A DNA stretch of 45,204 nt, from assembly GCF_011044975.1 (NCBI RefSeq), contig NZ_JAAKZV010000039.1, positions 1-45,204 of the forward strand. Reading direction: 5' to 3'. The notes below the pieces were generated by a model, which was not told where the DNA came from, did not search any database, and saw only the letters and a program-made list of their open reading frames with translations. Shown piece after piece: positions 35,776-43,674 of this stretch (position 1 is its first letter; the number at the start of each line of letters is the position of its first letter). Source of the stretch: Streptomyces coryli (lineage in GTDB: Bacteria > Actinomycetota > Actinomycetes > Streptomycetales > Streptomycetaceae). The position numbers were made by a program, and so were the translations under genes.

Positions 35776-38106
35776 CTAGCGCTGCGTCGACGGCGGCGCG
35801 TCGTCCGCCCCCGTCCCCCACTCCGACGGCTCGGCGCCGACCTCGAAGGACAGCTCGCCGGCCCGCCGCAGCTCATCCGTCGACAGCCACGTGTGCGACT
35901 GCGCCGCGCCGTCCACCGCCACCGACTGGATGTAGCGGTCGGTGTCCGACGCGCCCTCCGCGCTGATCCGCAGGTGCCCGCGCGGGTAGTAGTCGCGGTC
36001 CAGCGTCAGATCCACGCGGTCGAAGACCGGCGTCGACAGGCCCCAGGTGTCCGTCCCCGGGAAGACCGGGAAGACGCCCATCGACGACAGCACCATCCAC
36101 GACGACATCGTGCCGAGGTCGTCGTTCCCGGTGACCCCGTTCGGCGCGTCGGTGAAGAGCGTCAGCGCGGCGTGCACCACGTCCGTCGTCTTGTACGGGC
36201 TGCCGGTCGAGAGATACGTGTACGGCGCGATCAGGTCCGGTTCGTTCTGCGGGTTGTACTTGTCGGCGTTGTAGTAGTCGTACGCGCCGTTCACCCACAC
36301 CTCGCGGGCCGTCTTCTCCGGGTCCTTCAGCAGCTCTTCGTACGCGAAGAAGGAGTCGAGCCGCTGCTCGGTGGCGGCGCGGCCGCCGATGACATCCATC
36401 AGGCCCGGGATGTCCTGCGGCACCAGCCAGGTGTACTGCCAGGACGTCCCCTCGTGGAAGCCCTCGCCCTTCGCCGGGTCCGGATCGCTGGTGAAGGCGC
36501 CGGAAGCGTCCCGCGCCCGGAAGAACTTCGTCTCCGGGTCCACCAGTTCGCGATAGTTCTGCGACCGCTCGGCATAGCGCTTCGCGTCCGCCTCATGGCC
36601 GAGCTTACGGGCCATCTCCGACAGCGCGGCGTCCGCCAGCGCGTATTCGAGCGTGGCCGACGCGCCGTGCTGGAAGTCGTTGTCGCCCGGCTTGTGCGGG
36701 TGCTCGGGATCCAGCGGGACGAAGCCGTCGCGGAGGTATTCGGCGTTCCCCGCCCGGCCCGCGTACTGCGAGTCGGCGGGCGGCACCCCGTCCGCGTTCT
36801 TCTTCAGCGCTGCGTACGCCCTCTCCTCGTGGCCCTTCAGCAGCCCCTGCCGGTAGGCGTTGGTGAGGAAGGGGGTGACCGGGTCGCCGGTCATGATGTT
36901 CGTCTCGACCGTGCCGTAACCCCACTTGGGCAGCCAGCCGCCCTGCTCGTCGACCTTCAGCAGCGACAGCGCCATGTCCCGGGACTCGTCCGGCGCGAGC
37001 AGCGAGAGCAGCTGCGCCTGGGTGCGGTACGTGTCCCAGAGCGACCAGTTCTGGTAGTACGTGAAGCCGCGCTCGGCCCGGTGGATCTTCTGGTCCCAGC
37101 CGGTGTAGCGGCCGTCCACGTCGGTGCCCGTGTTGGGGTGCAGGAGCGCGCGGTAGAGCGCGGAGTAGAAGGTGCGCCGGCGCTCGTCGCTGCCGCCCTC
37201 GACCTTGACCTGCTGCAGGCGGCTTTCCCAGGTGGCCTGGGCCTTGTCCTTCGTACGGTCGAAGGAACTGCCGCCCTCGGCCGTGAGGTTACGGGCCGCG
37301 CCGCGCGCGTCCACGTACGAGATCGCGGTGACCGCGCCGACGCTGCGGTCGCCCTTGGACGTATCGAAGCGGGCATACGCGCCACGCTTGCCGCCGCCCT
37401 CCGAGGCCTTGCTCCCCGCGGTGACCTCGTCGCCCGCCCAGGTCCCGTACGAGGCGAAGGGCCGGTCGAACTTGGTGATCGCGTAAAGCTTGTAGCCCTT
37501 GGTGTCCTGGCAGAAGCCGCTGCCGTCGATCTCGGTGGCGATGGTGCGGTCGTCGAGGACCTCGACCGTGCTGGACGAGATCTTGTGCAGCGACTGGCCG
37601 GAGTTGAGCAGGACGTTGGCCTTGTCCGTCTCCGGGAAGGTGTAGCGCTGGTAGCCGGTGTGCTCGGTGGCCGACAGCTCGGCGGTGATGCCGGTGTCGA
37701 GGGCGACCTTGTACGAGCCGGGGGACGCGGTCTCGTTGGCGTGGCTGAACGGGGCGGCGTAGTCGGCGTTGTCCGTCTTGGTGATGTCGCCGGTGGTCGG
37801 CATCACGGGCAGATCGCCGCCGAGGCCGCAGCCGACGCCCGCGAGGTGCACGGAGGAGAAGCCGCGGATGGACTTCTCGTCGTAGTCGTAACCGGTGTTG
37901 TGGCCGGTGTCGGGGGAGAGCTGCACCATGCCGAACGGGACGGCGGCACCGGGGAAGTTGTTGCCCTCGTTCTGGGTGCCGATGAAGGGATTCACGTAGT
38001 CCGTCAGCCGCGCGTCGTCGTCCGCTCCGGCGGCGACGGCGGGGGCCGCGCCCACCGTTCCCGCGAGCAGGGCCGCGACGGCGGCCAGGGGTATCAGGCG
38101 TTTCAA
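35776..38106 (-). CDS. Secreted GH92 alpha-mannosidase
   Basis: A 776-aa exported calcium-dependent exo-alpha-mannosidase. The TTG at 38106 is chosen because GGAGA lies 4 bases upstream and the signal peptide starts there (KRLIPLAAVAALLAGTVGAA). A further TTG at 38133 falls inside an operator palindrome and lacks a ribosome-binding site. The N-terminal beta domain (DYVNPFIGTQNEGNNFPGAA, PFGMVQLSPDTG) is followed by an (alpha/alpha)6 catalytic barrel. The catalytic acid motif FHEGTSWQYTW and the calcium/base motif GNDDLGTMSSW are intact. The likely role is trimming alpha-mannosides of fungal or plant glycans, or of the cell's own mannosylated proteins. It appears monocistronic and LacI-controlled. 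Confidence 0.95.
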   Translation of the reverse strand: MKRLIPLAAVAALLAGTVGAAPAVAAGADDDARLTDYVNPFIGTQNEGNNFPGAAVPFGMVQLSPDTGHNTGYDYDEKSIRGFSSVHLAGVGCGLGGDLPVMPTTGDITKTDNADYAAPFSHANETASPGSYKVALDTGITAELSATEHTGYQRYTFPETDKANVLLNSGQSLHKISSSTVEVLDDRTIATEIDGSGFCQDTKGYKLYAITKFDRPFASYGTWAGDEVTAGSKASEGGGKRGAYARFDTSKGDRSVGAVTAISYVDARGAARNLTAEGGSSFDRTKDKAQATWESRLQQVKVEGGSDERRRTFYSALYRALLHPNTGTDVDGRYTGWDQKIHRAERGFTYYQNWSLWDTYRTQAQLLSLLAPDESRDMALSLLKVDEQGGWLPKWGYGTVETNIMTGDPVTPFLTNAYRQGLLKGHEERAYAALKKNADGVPPADSQYAGRAGNAEYLRDGFVPLDPEHPHKPGDNDFQHGASATLEYALADAALSEMARKLGHEADAKRYAERSQNYRELVDPETKFFRARDASGAFTSDPDPAKGEGFHEGTSWQYTWLVPQDIPGLMDVIGGRAATEQRLDSFFAYEELLKDPEKTAREVWVNGAYDYYNADKYNPQNEPDLIAPYTYLSTGSPYKTTDVVHAALTLFTDAPNGVTGNDDLGTMSSWMVLSSMGVFPVFPGTDTWGLSTPVFDRVDLTLDRDYYPRGHLRISAEGASDTDRYIQSVAVDGAAQSHTWLSTDELRRAGELSFEVGAEPSEWGTGADDAPPSTQR

Positions 38107-38128
38107 GGCGTCTCCGTACGTCCGCTTA

Positions 38129-38140
38129 GACAACGTTGTC
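38129..38140. promoter_or_regulatory. LacI-family operator upstream of GH92 gene
   Basis: GACAACGTTGTC is a perfect 12-base palindrome with the central CG typical of LacI/GalR operators. It lies 23 bases before the chosen TTG start, consistent with sugar-responsive repression. The regulator gene is not in the window. Confidence 0.65.
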
Positions 38141-38152
38141 GGGACATGCGCC

Positions 38153-38184
38153 TGACAGGTTCTCCCGGTGTCTGTGACCTGTCA
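38153..38184. promoter_or_regulatory. Inverted repeat in the divergent GH92/oxidoreductase gap
   Basis: TGACAGGT and ACCTGTCA arms enclose 16 bases. The site lies between two divergent genes (226-base gap) and may be an operator for either. No known consensus is recognised. Confidence 0.35.
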
Positions 38185-38332
38185 ATGCCGCCTGCACGTA
38201 AAGCGGTTCGAGCCGAAGCGCGCGCGAGGCGAGACGATCGGACATGTTCTGAAGACAGAAAGCCATTCATCGGCTCGCCCGGCGTCCCTAACGTGGAGGG
38301 CACAGCAGGAAACCAACCCACAGGAGTACCCG

Positions 38333-39256
38333 ATGCGTTCCGTGATCCAGAAGTCCTTCGGCGGCCCCGACGTCCTCGAGGTCACCGAGACCGAGCGCCC
38401 GCACCTGTACGCCGGAAACGTCCTCGTCCGCGTGCACGCCGCCGGGGTCAACCCCGTTGACGCCGCGGTCCGTTCGGGCACGCTGCCGCTGCTCGGCGAG
38501 CCGCCGTACGGCGTCGGCTGGGATATCTCCGGCGTCGTGGAGGAGGCCGCGCCCGGCGCCCGGTTCGCGGTCGGCGACGAGGTCTTCGGTCTGGTCAGCT
38601 TCCCGCGTGCCGCGACGGGATACGCCGAATACGTCGCCGCCTCCTCCCGGGAGCTGGCGCGCAAGCCGGCCGCGCTCGACCACGTCCACGCCGCCGCCCT
38701 GCCGCTCTCCGGGCTCACCGCCTGGCACGGGCTGGTGGACGCCGCGGACGTGAAGGCCGGACAGCGCGTCCTGATCACCCGCGCCGCGGGCGGCGTCGGC
38801 CATCTCGCCGTACAGCTCGCGAAGGCGCGCGGCGCGCATGTGACCGCGCTGGCGAGCGCGCCCCGGCACGACTTCGTCCGCGCGCTCGGCGCGGACGAGG
38901 TGATCGACTACCGGACCACCGACTTCACCGAGATGGTGCGGGACGCGGACGTGGTCCTCGACTCCCTGGCGCAGGCGGACCGTTCGGCGTCGGTGCTGCG
39001 GCCCGGGGGCGTGCTGATCAGCATCCTGCAGCATTACGACCGCGAGGTCGCGGCCGAGGTCGCGGCGGCCGGCCGGGTCTTCGCGGGCGTGGAGGTGCGG
39101 CCGGACGCCGCGGGCCTCGAGAGCCTCGCCGCCCTGGTCGCCGAGGGACGGCTGCGGCCGCACGTATCGGAGACCTTCCCGCTGGCCGAGGCCGCGAAGG
39201 CGCACGAGCTGATCGAGTCCGGGCAGGTGCAGGGGAAGATCGCGCTGACCGTATGA
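38333..39256 (+). CDS. NADP-dependent quinone oxidoreductase-like MDR enzyme
   Basis: A 307-aa soluble member of the zinc-free medium-chain dehydrogenase/reductase family. AGGAG lies 6 bases before the ATG, which opens with RSVIQKSFGGPDVLEV. The N-terminal GroES-like domain (VRVHAAGVNPVDAAVRSG, VGWDISGVVE, VGDEVFGLV) lacks the structural-zinc cysteines. The Rossmann domain has the nucleotide motif AAGGVG (151-156) and ends in the typical HELIESGQVQGKIALTV. It probably reduces quinones or enones with NADPH. The AraC regulator follows 86 bases downstream in the same direction and may control it. Confidence 0.9.
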   Translation: MRSVIQKSFGGPDVLEVTETERPHLYAGNVLVRVHAAGVNPVDAAVRSGTLPLLGEPPYGVGWDISGVVEEAAPGARFAVGDEVFGLVSFPRAATGYAEYVAASSRELARKPAALDHVHAAALPLSGLTAWHGLVDAADVKAGQRVLITRAAGGVGHLAVQLAKARGAHVTALASAPRHDFVRALGADEVIDYRTTDFTEMVRDADVVLDSLAQADRSASVLRPGGVLISILQHYDREVAAEVAAAGRVFAGVEVRPDAAGLESLAALVAEGRLRPHVSETFPLAEAAKAHELIESGQVQGKIALTV

Positions 39257-39342
39257 GCGGGCGACGGCACGGGCCGTCCCGGTGCGCCGGGCGGCCCGTA
39301 TCGTGCGTACGGGGAAGGCATGGGCACAAGGGGGACCGAGCG

Positions 39343-40314
39343 ATGGACATCCTCACCGAGGCGCTGGCCTCGATGCGCACCGCCGGCCCGTCGTCCGTAC
39401 GCACCGAAGGCCGCGCGCCCTGGGCGCTGCGGCTGCCGCCGGTCATGGGCGCGGGCTTCCACGTGGTGCTGTACGGCTCCTGCTGGCTGGTCCCGCTCGA
39501 GGACGTGCCGCCGATCCCGCTGACCGCGGGCGACGTGATCTTCGTACGGGACGGGCGCGGGCACATCCTCGCCGACCAGCCGGGGACGCCGCCGGAGGAG
39601 CCGCGTGCCGCGCGGTTCAGCGCGGACTCGCCGATCGGCGCCGTCTCGATGGGCGGCGAAGGCCCGCGCACCAGCCTGCTGTGCGGCAACTACCACCTGG
39701 ACCAGGACCGCCCGCACCCGCTGGTCAGCAAGCTGCCCGAGTTCGTCCACCTGCCCACGCGGCACGGCCGGCACCCCGAACTCAGCGCCGCCGTCCAGCT
39801 TCTCGGCACCGAACTGGACAATCCGCGGATCGGCTCCGACGGCATCGTCCCCGCGCTGATCGACTCGCTGCTGCTCTACATCCTGCGCGCCTGGCTCGAC
39901 GACCAGCCGGCCGGCGCCGCCCGCGGCTGGGCGGCCGCGCTGCAGGACGCCGCCGTGGCGCCGGCGCTGACGGCGATCCACGCGGCGCCGGAGACCACGT
40001 GGACGGTCGAGTCGCTGGCCGCCCGCTCTGGCCTGTCCAGGGCGGCGTTCGCGCGCCGCTTCAACGCCCTGGTCGGCGAGCCGCCGATGGCGTACCTCAC
40101 CCGCTGGCGGATGACGACGGCCGCGAAGCTGCTGCGCGAGTCCGACGCCCCGCTGACGGCGGTGGCGGCGCGGGCCGGATACGGCTCCGAGTTCGCCTTC
40201 GCCAAGGCCTTCAAGCGCGAATTCGGGGTGGCACCCGGCGGCTACCGGCGGGGACGTGAGAGGCACATCGCAACCGGGGAGCCGCCTCTGGCCACCGGCA
40301 CCCCCCGGGCATAG
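39343..40314 (+). CDS. AraC-family regulator with N-terminal cupin domain
   Basis: A 323-aa transcription factor. The start MDILTEALASM is chosen because it gives the standard cupin_6-type N-terminus; the open frame extends upstream to 39253 without support. The cupin-like sensor spans about residues 5-185. The C-terminal double HTH is clear: first helix pair at 222-241 (VESLAARSGLSRAAFARRF), second at 271-293 (LTAVAARAGYGSEFAFAKAF) and the ending GVAPGGYRRG. Regulators of this type often control an adjacent oxidoreductase, here the MDR enzyme upstream. The inducer is unknown. Confidence 0.9.
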   Translation: MDILTEALASMRTAGPSSVRTEGRAPWALRLPPVMGAGFHVVLYGSCWLVPLEDVPPIPLTAGDVIFVRDGRGHILADQPGTPPEEPRAARFSADSPIGAVSMGGEGPRTSLLCGNYHLDQDRPHPLVSKLPEFVHLPTRHGRHPELSAAVQLLGTELDNPRIGSDGIVPALIDSLLLYILRAWLDDQPAGAARGWAAALQDAAVAPALTAIHAAPETTWTVESLAARSGLSRAAFARRFNALVGEPPMAYLTRWRMTTAAKLLRESDAPLTAVAARAGYGSEFAFAKAFKREFGVAPGGYRRGRERHIATGEPPLATGTPRA

Positions 40315-40323
40315 GATCCTGCC

Positions 40324-40368
40324 GCCGCCGCGAACGGACCCCAGAGCTCCACTCAGGGTCGCGGCGGC
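40324..40368 (+). terminator. Hairpin between AraC and lectin genes
   Basis: Arms GCCGCCGCGA and TCGCGGCGGC enclose a long 25-base loop, 10 bases after the AraC stop. It is a plausible but weak terminator or 5'-leader structure. Confidence 0.35.
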
Positions 40369-40399
40369 AGACCAGCTGGTACGGAAACGAGGGATCCCC

Positions 40400-41188
40400 A
40401 TGTCACAGGGCCACGCCCGCCCCCGGCGCTCCCGCCGCGGGCCCGTCGCCGCCGTCGTGGCGGTGGCCGTGCTGGCCGGCGCGGCCGGCTGGGCGTTCAC
40501 CAGCGGGCCGCTGGCCGGTGACGACGGGGCTGCGAAGAAGCCGGCCGCCGCGGAGAAGGTCCGTACAAAGGACGGCAAATCCGGCGCGAAGAAGACCACG
40601 AAGAAGGCGAAGGCCAAGGACAAGGGCGCCCCCAAGCCGCCCCTCATGACCACCGCCCCGCGCACCGGCACCCACAAGGCCGCCCGCGCCGCCGCCGACG
40701 ACTGGCCCGGCAGCTACGGGCCCGCCACCCAGCTCAAGTCGGGCTACAGCTGGCTCTGCCTCGACGGCGGCTACGACCGCAACGACGAGACGTGGGCGCA
40801 GGGCAATCCGGGCGACGTGGTCTACCAGTTCCCGTGCGCGAAGCGGCAGGGCGCCCCCGACCAGAACTGGCGCCTGAAGACCGTCAAGCCCGGCCTCTAC
40901 CAGCTCCGCAACAGCTACTCCGGCAACTGCATCGCCGCCACCTCGGTCACCCCCGACGGCTGGGGCGCCGCGGAACTGGCCACCTGCGCCCGCAAGAAGA
41001 ACCAGCTCTGGCGCTTCACCACGGTCGAGCAAACAGGCGAGGGCCCCCGCGGCTACTTCTCCAGCTACGCCCACCCGGACTCGGCCCTCAACCTCGAGGG
41101 CAAAGCCAAGGTCCCCGGCGGCAAGATCAGCCTCTGGCAACACGACGGCCCACCCCAGGAGTGGATCGTGAACACCGCGGCGCTGTAG
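40400..41188 (+). CDS. Membrane-anchored ricin-type beta-trefoil lectin
   Basis: A 262-aa protein with an Arg-rich N-terminus (ARPRRSRRG), one hydrophobic segment at about 15-34, a Lys/Ala-rich linker (44-80) and a ricin-B-like domain from about 105 on. Three QxW motifs mark the three lobes of the trefoil: QNW (155-157), QLW (202-204) and QEW (253-255). It probably binds carbohydrate at the cell surface, either membrane-anchored or secreted. GAGGGATCCCC precedes the ATG. It converges on the aminotransferase gene with a gap of only 7 bases and no terminator between them. Confidence 0.88.
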   Translation: MSQGHARPRRSRRGPVAAVVAVAVLAGAAGWAFTSGPLAGDDGAAKKPAAAEKVRTKDGKSGAKKTTKKAKAKDKGAPKPPLMTTAPRTGTHKAARAAADDWPGSYGPATQLKSGYSWLCLDGGYDRNDETWAQGNPGDVVYQFPCAKRQGAPDQNWRLKTVKPGLYQLRNSYSGNCIAATSVTPDGWGAAELATCARKKNQLWRFTTVEQTGEGPRGYFSSYAHPDSALNLEGKAKVPGGKISLWQHDGPPQEWIVNTAAL

Positions 41189-41195
41189 GCGAGTT

Positions 41196-42377
41196 TCAGC
41201 CTGCCCGCAGCCCCTTCAGCCGGGAGGCGGCCTCGCGCAGCACGTCGTCCTGTTTGCAGAAGGCGAAGCGGACGATGGAGCGGCCCGCGTCCTTGTCGTC
41301 GTAGAAGACGGCGGTCGGGACCGCGACCACGCCGCAGCGTTCCGGCAGGCCGAGGCAGAAGGCGATGCCGTCGTCCTCGCCGAGGGGGCGGATGTCGGTG
41401 GTGATGAAGTACGTGCCCGCGGGGCGGTAGACCCGGAAGCCCGCCTCCTCCAGGCCCGCCGCCAGCAGGTCGCGCTTGCCGCGCAGGTCGGCGCGCAGCG
41501 ACCGGAAGTACGAGTCGTCGAGCGACAGCGCCTCGGCCACCGCGTACTGGAAGGGCCCGGCCGATACGTAGGTCAGGAACTGCTTCGCCGTCCGCACCGC
41601 CGTGATCAGCTCCGGCGCCGCCGTCACCCAGCCGACCTTCCAGCCCGTGAAGGAGAAGGTCTTCCCGGCCGAGGAGATCGAGACCGTGCGGCCGCGCATG
41701 CCGGGGAAGCCGGCCAGCGGGTGGTGTTCGCCGTCGAAGACCAGGTGCTCGTAGACCTCGTCCGTGACCACCAACAGGTCGCGTTCGACGGCGAGTTCGG
41801 CGATGGCCGCCAGCTCGGCGCGGGTGAGGACCGTGCCGGTCGGGTTGTGCGGGGTGTTGAGGAGGATCAGGCGGGTGCGGCCGGTGACCGCGGCGCGCAG
41901 CTCATCGAGGTCGAGGACGTAGCCGTCGCCGTTCGGGCGCAGGGTGACCGGGACCCGGGTGCCGCCGGCCATGGCGATGCAGGCGGCGTACGAGTCGTAG
42001 TACGGCTCCAGCGCGATCACCTCGTCGCCGGGCTCGACGAGCGCGAGCAGCGATGCCGCGATCGCCTCGGTGGCGCCCGCGGTGACCAGCACCTCGCGGT
42101 CCGGGTCGTACTCGAGCTCGTAGAACCGCCGCTGGTGCGCGGCGACCGCGCGGCGCAGCTCGGGGATGCCGGGGCCGGGCGGGTACTGATTGCCGTGGCC
42201 CTCGCGCAGCGCGCGCACCGCGGCCTCGCGGACCTCGGCGGGGCCGTCGGTGTCGGGGAAGCCCTGGCCGAGGTTGATCGCGCCGGTGCGGACCGCCAGG
42301 GCGGACATTTCGGCGAAAATCGTGGTACCGAAGCCTTCGAGGCGGCGGTTGAGCAGCGGTCGTCCCATGCGGGACAT
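41196..42377 (-). CDS. PLP-dependent class I/II aminotransferase
   Basis: A 393-aa cytosolic aminotransferase. Two close ATG codons (42377 and 42368) are possible; neither has a strong ribosome-binding site. Fold-type I motifs are complete: INLGQGFPDTDGP at the N-terminus, LLNTPHNPTGTVL, VTDEVYEHLVFDG, the PLP-lysine segment SSAGKTFSFTGWKVGW, and the substrate-binding Arg in SIVRFAFCK. The sequence resembles actinobacterial enzymes annotated as N-succinyldiaminopimelate aminotransferase (DapC) and kynurenine or methionine aminotransferases; I cannot decide among these from sequence alone. No pathway neighbours are adjacent. Confidence 0.92.
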   Translation of the reverse strand: MSRMGRPLLNRRLEGFGTTIFAEMSALAVRTGAINLGQGFPDTDGPAEVREAAVRALREGHGNQYPPGPGIPELRRAVAAHQRRFYELEYDPDREVLVTAGATEAIAASLLALVEPGDEVIALEPYYDSYAACIAMAGGTRVPVTLRPNGDGYVLDLDELRAAVTGRTRLILLNTPHNPTGTVLTRAELAAIAELAVERDLLVVTDEVYEHLVFDGEHHPLAGFPGMRGRTVSISSAGKTFSFTGWKVGWVTAAPELITAVRTAKQFLTYVSAGPFQYAVAEALSLDDSYFRSLRADLRGKRDLLAAGLEEAGFRVYRPAGTYFITTDIRPLGEDDGIAFCLGLPERCGVVAVPTAVFYDDKDAGRSIVRFAFCKQDDVLREAASRLKGLRAG

Positions 42378-42543
42378 GCTCGCATGCCCCCGCGAGATCC
42401 GGCCCGGCGGAGGATTCCGGCCACAGTCGGGCATACGGGTGGGTGAAGCTCTGGTGTTCCTCAAATCAGTTTTGCGGTTCGGCGGGGTCGGGCACGACCC
42501 GTTCTACCGGGTCGAACGGGCCCGGCAGAAAGGGGGATTGGCC

Positions 42544-42765
42544 ATGGGGTTCGGGATTGTTCTGATGGTCCTCGGGGTGGTGGCCGTCGTGACGCTGGTA
42601 GTCAAGGCCGTGAGCTCGGGCGGCTCCGGGGGGAGCTCCTCCGGTCACCACGGGGGCGGCGGCTGGTTCGGGGGCGGAGGTGACGGCGGCTCGTCGTGCG
42701 GCGGCGGCTCGTCCTGTGGCGGCGGTGGAGGCGGCGGCTGCGGCGGAGGCGGCGGCGGCTCCTGA
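42544..42765 (+). CDS. Small Gly/Cys-rich single-pass membrane protein (73 aa)
   Basis: A 73-aa protein with one transmembrane helix (about residues 3-22, GIVLMVLGVVAVVTLVV) and a tail made almost only of Gly, Ser, His and Cys (HHGGGGWFGGGG, SSCGGGSSCGGG). Three cysteines stand in glycine runs. AAAGGGGGA lies 6-7 bases before the ATG; a TTG two codons earlier is an alternative. A small hairpin (CGACCCG/CGGGTCG, 42495-42514) precedes the ribosome-binding site. A strong terminator follows. Function is unknown; cell-envelope location is inferred. Confidence 0.75.
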   Translation: MGFGIVLMVLGVVAVVTLVVKAVSSGGSGGSSSGHHGGGGWFGGGGDGGSSCGGGSSCGGGGGGGCGGGGGGS

Positions 42766-42795
42766 TAACTGACCGGATCACACCCAATTGCTTTC

Positions 42796-42825
42796 GGCCC
42801 GGCGACCGTAGTTGGTCGCCGGGCC
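42796..42825 (+). terminator. Intrinsic terminator with T-rich tail
   Basis: A perfect 12-bp stem (GGCCCGGCGACC and its complement) with a 6-base loop, followed by CGACTTTTGTTG. It lies 30 bases after the small membrane protein gene. Confidence 0.9.
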
Positions 42826-42964
42826 CGACTTTTGTTGAACATGTGAACAGTGCAGTCCCCTGGGGGATGTAAACCCGGTGAAGATGGGTAAAAACGCTGT
42901 GGGGATCGGTCGGTTCATGATTCCGTGTGAGTCGGAACCGGCTGGCCTGAAATGTTCCGAAGGT

Positions 42965-43020
42965 CCTCCCGCAAGGGGGTACCCCCTTGCTCGCAGCATC
43001 GCCGGAGAGCTTGGGGGAGG
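42965..43020. repeat. Nested palindromic intergenic repeat element
   Basis: A perfect palindrome (arms GCAAGGGGG/CCCCCTTGC around TA, 42971-42990) lies within a larger imperfect inverted repeat (CCTCCCGCAAG at 42965 and CTTGGGGGAGG ending at 43020). It resembles the short GC-rich palindromic elements scattered between Streptomyces genes. It occupies the gap before the DUF2617 gene and could affect its transcript. Confidence 0.55.
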
Positions 43021-43059
43021 GCCGGCCCATCCATCACTGCGTGTTTGCGGAGCCGACCC

Positions 43060-43578
43060 ATGCTCACCACCCTCAAGACGTCCTACACCGATACCCGAGC
43101 GGCTGACCTGGCCTGGCGCCTGGGCATGGAGCCGCTGCCCGCGCTGGCCGTACTCGACCTTGAACTGGACGCCAAAGCCATGCAGTTGCGCCTGCTCGGC
43201 GCCTCGCATCAGGTGATCCTGCTGGACGAGACGGGCAGCTGCTCAGAGACCGTCGCCTGCCTGCCGGGCAGCTCCACACCGCTGCCACTGGGCGTGGCCA
43301 AGCAGGTCGGCGAGTGGGAGTACGAGTTCAGCGCCCGGGTCGAGACCCTGTCGCCAGGGGCCTTCGAGGCCAGAGCGCAGGAGCTGCTGGAGCTGGTCGC
43401 CGAGCACCCGCACGGCCTGGCCGGCACCTTCCCCGGCAGCCCGCACGCCTTCACCGCGCTGCTGGTGCACCGGCAGGGCGGCCAGGTCGGATGGCGCACC
43501 TGGCACTCGTATCCGCAGGAGGGCCGGCTCGTCACCACCCGAACGAGGGTGGGCGTGAAGGTTGCGGAGCCGGTCTGA
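43060..43578 (+). CDS. DUF2617-family protein
   Basis: A 172-aa cytosolic protein. ATG 43060 follows GGAG at a 7-base spacing; the open frame extends upstream but crosses the palindromic repeat. Visible conserved features are TSYTDTRAADLAWRL near the N-terminus, FTALLVHR and WRTWHSYPQEGRLVTTRTRV near the C-terminus. The function of the family is unknown. It lies directly before the spermidine-synthase-like gene in the same orientation, which suggests a functional link. Confidence 0.85.
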   Translation: MLTTLKTSYTDTRAADLAWRLGMEPLPALAVLDLELDAKAMQLRLLGASHQVILLDETGSCSETVACLPGSSTPLPLGVAKQVGEWEYEFSARVETLSPGAFEARAQELLELVAEHPHGLAGTFPGSPHAFTALLVHRQGGQVGWRTWHSYPQEGRLVTTRTRVGVKVAEPV

Positions 43579-43674
43579 GCCCGCGCCGCACACCACAACT
43601 GGCTTATGCGCACGGCATATCGAACCCGTGTGGGTGACAAGGGGCGCCACCGCCGCAAACGTATCGTTCAAACC

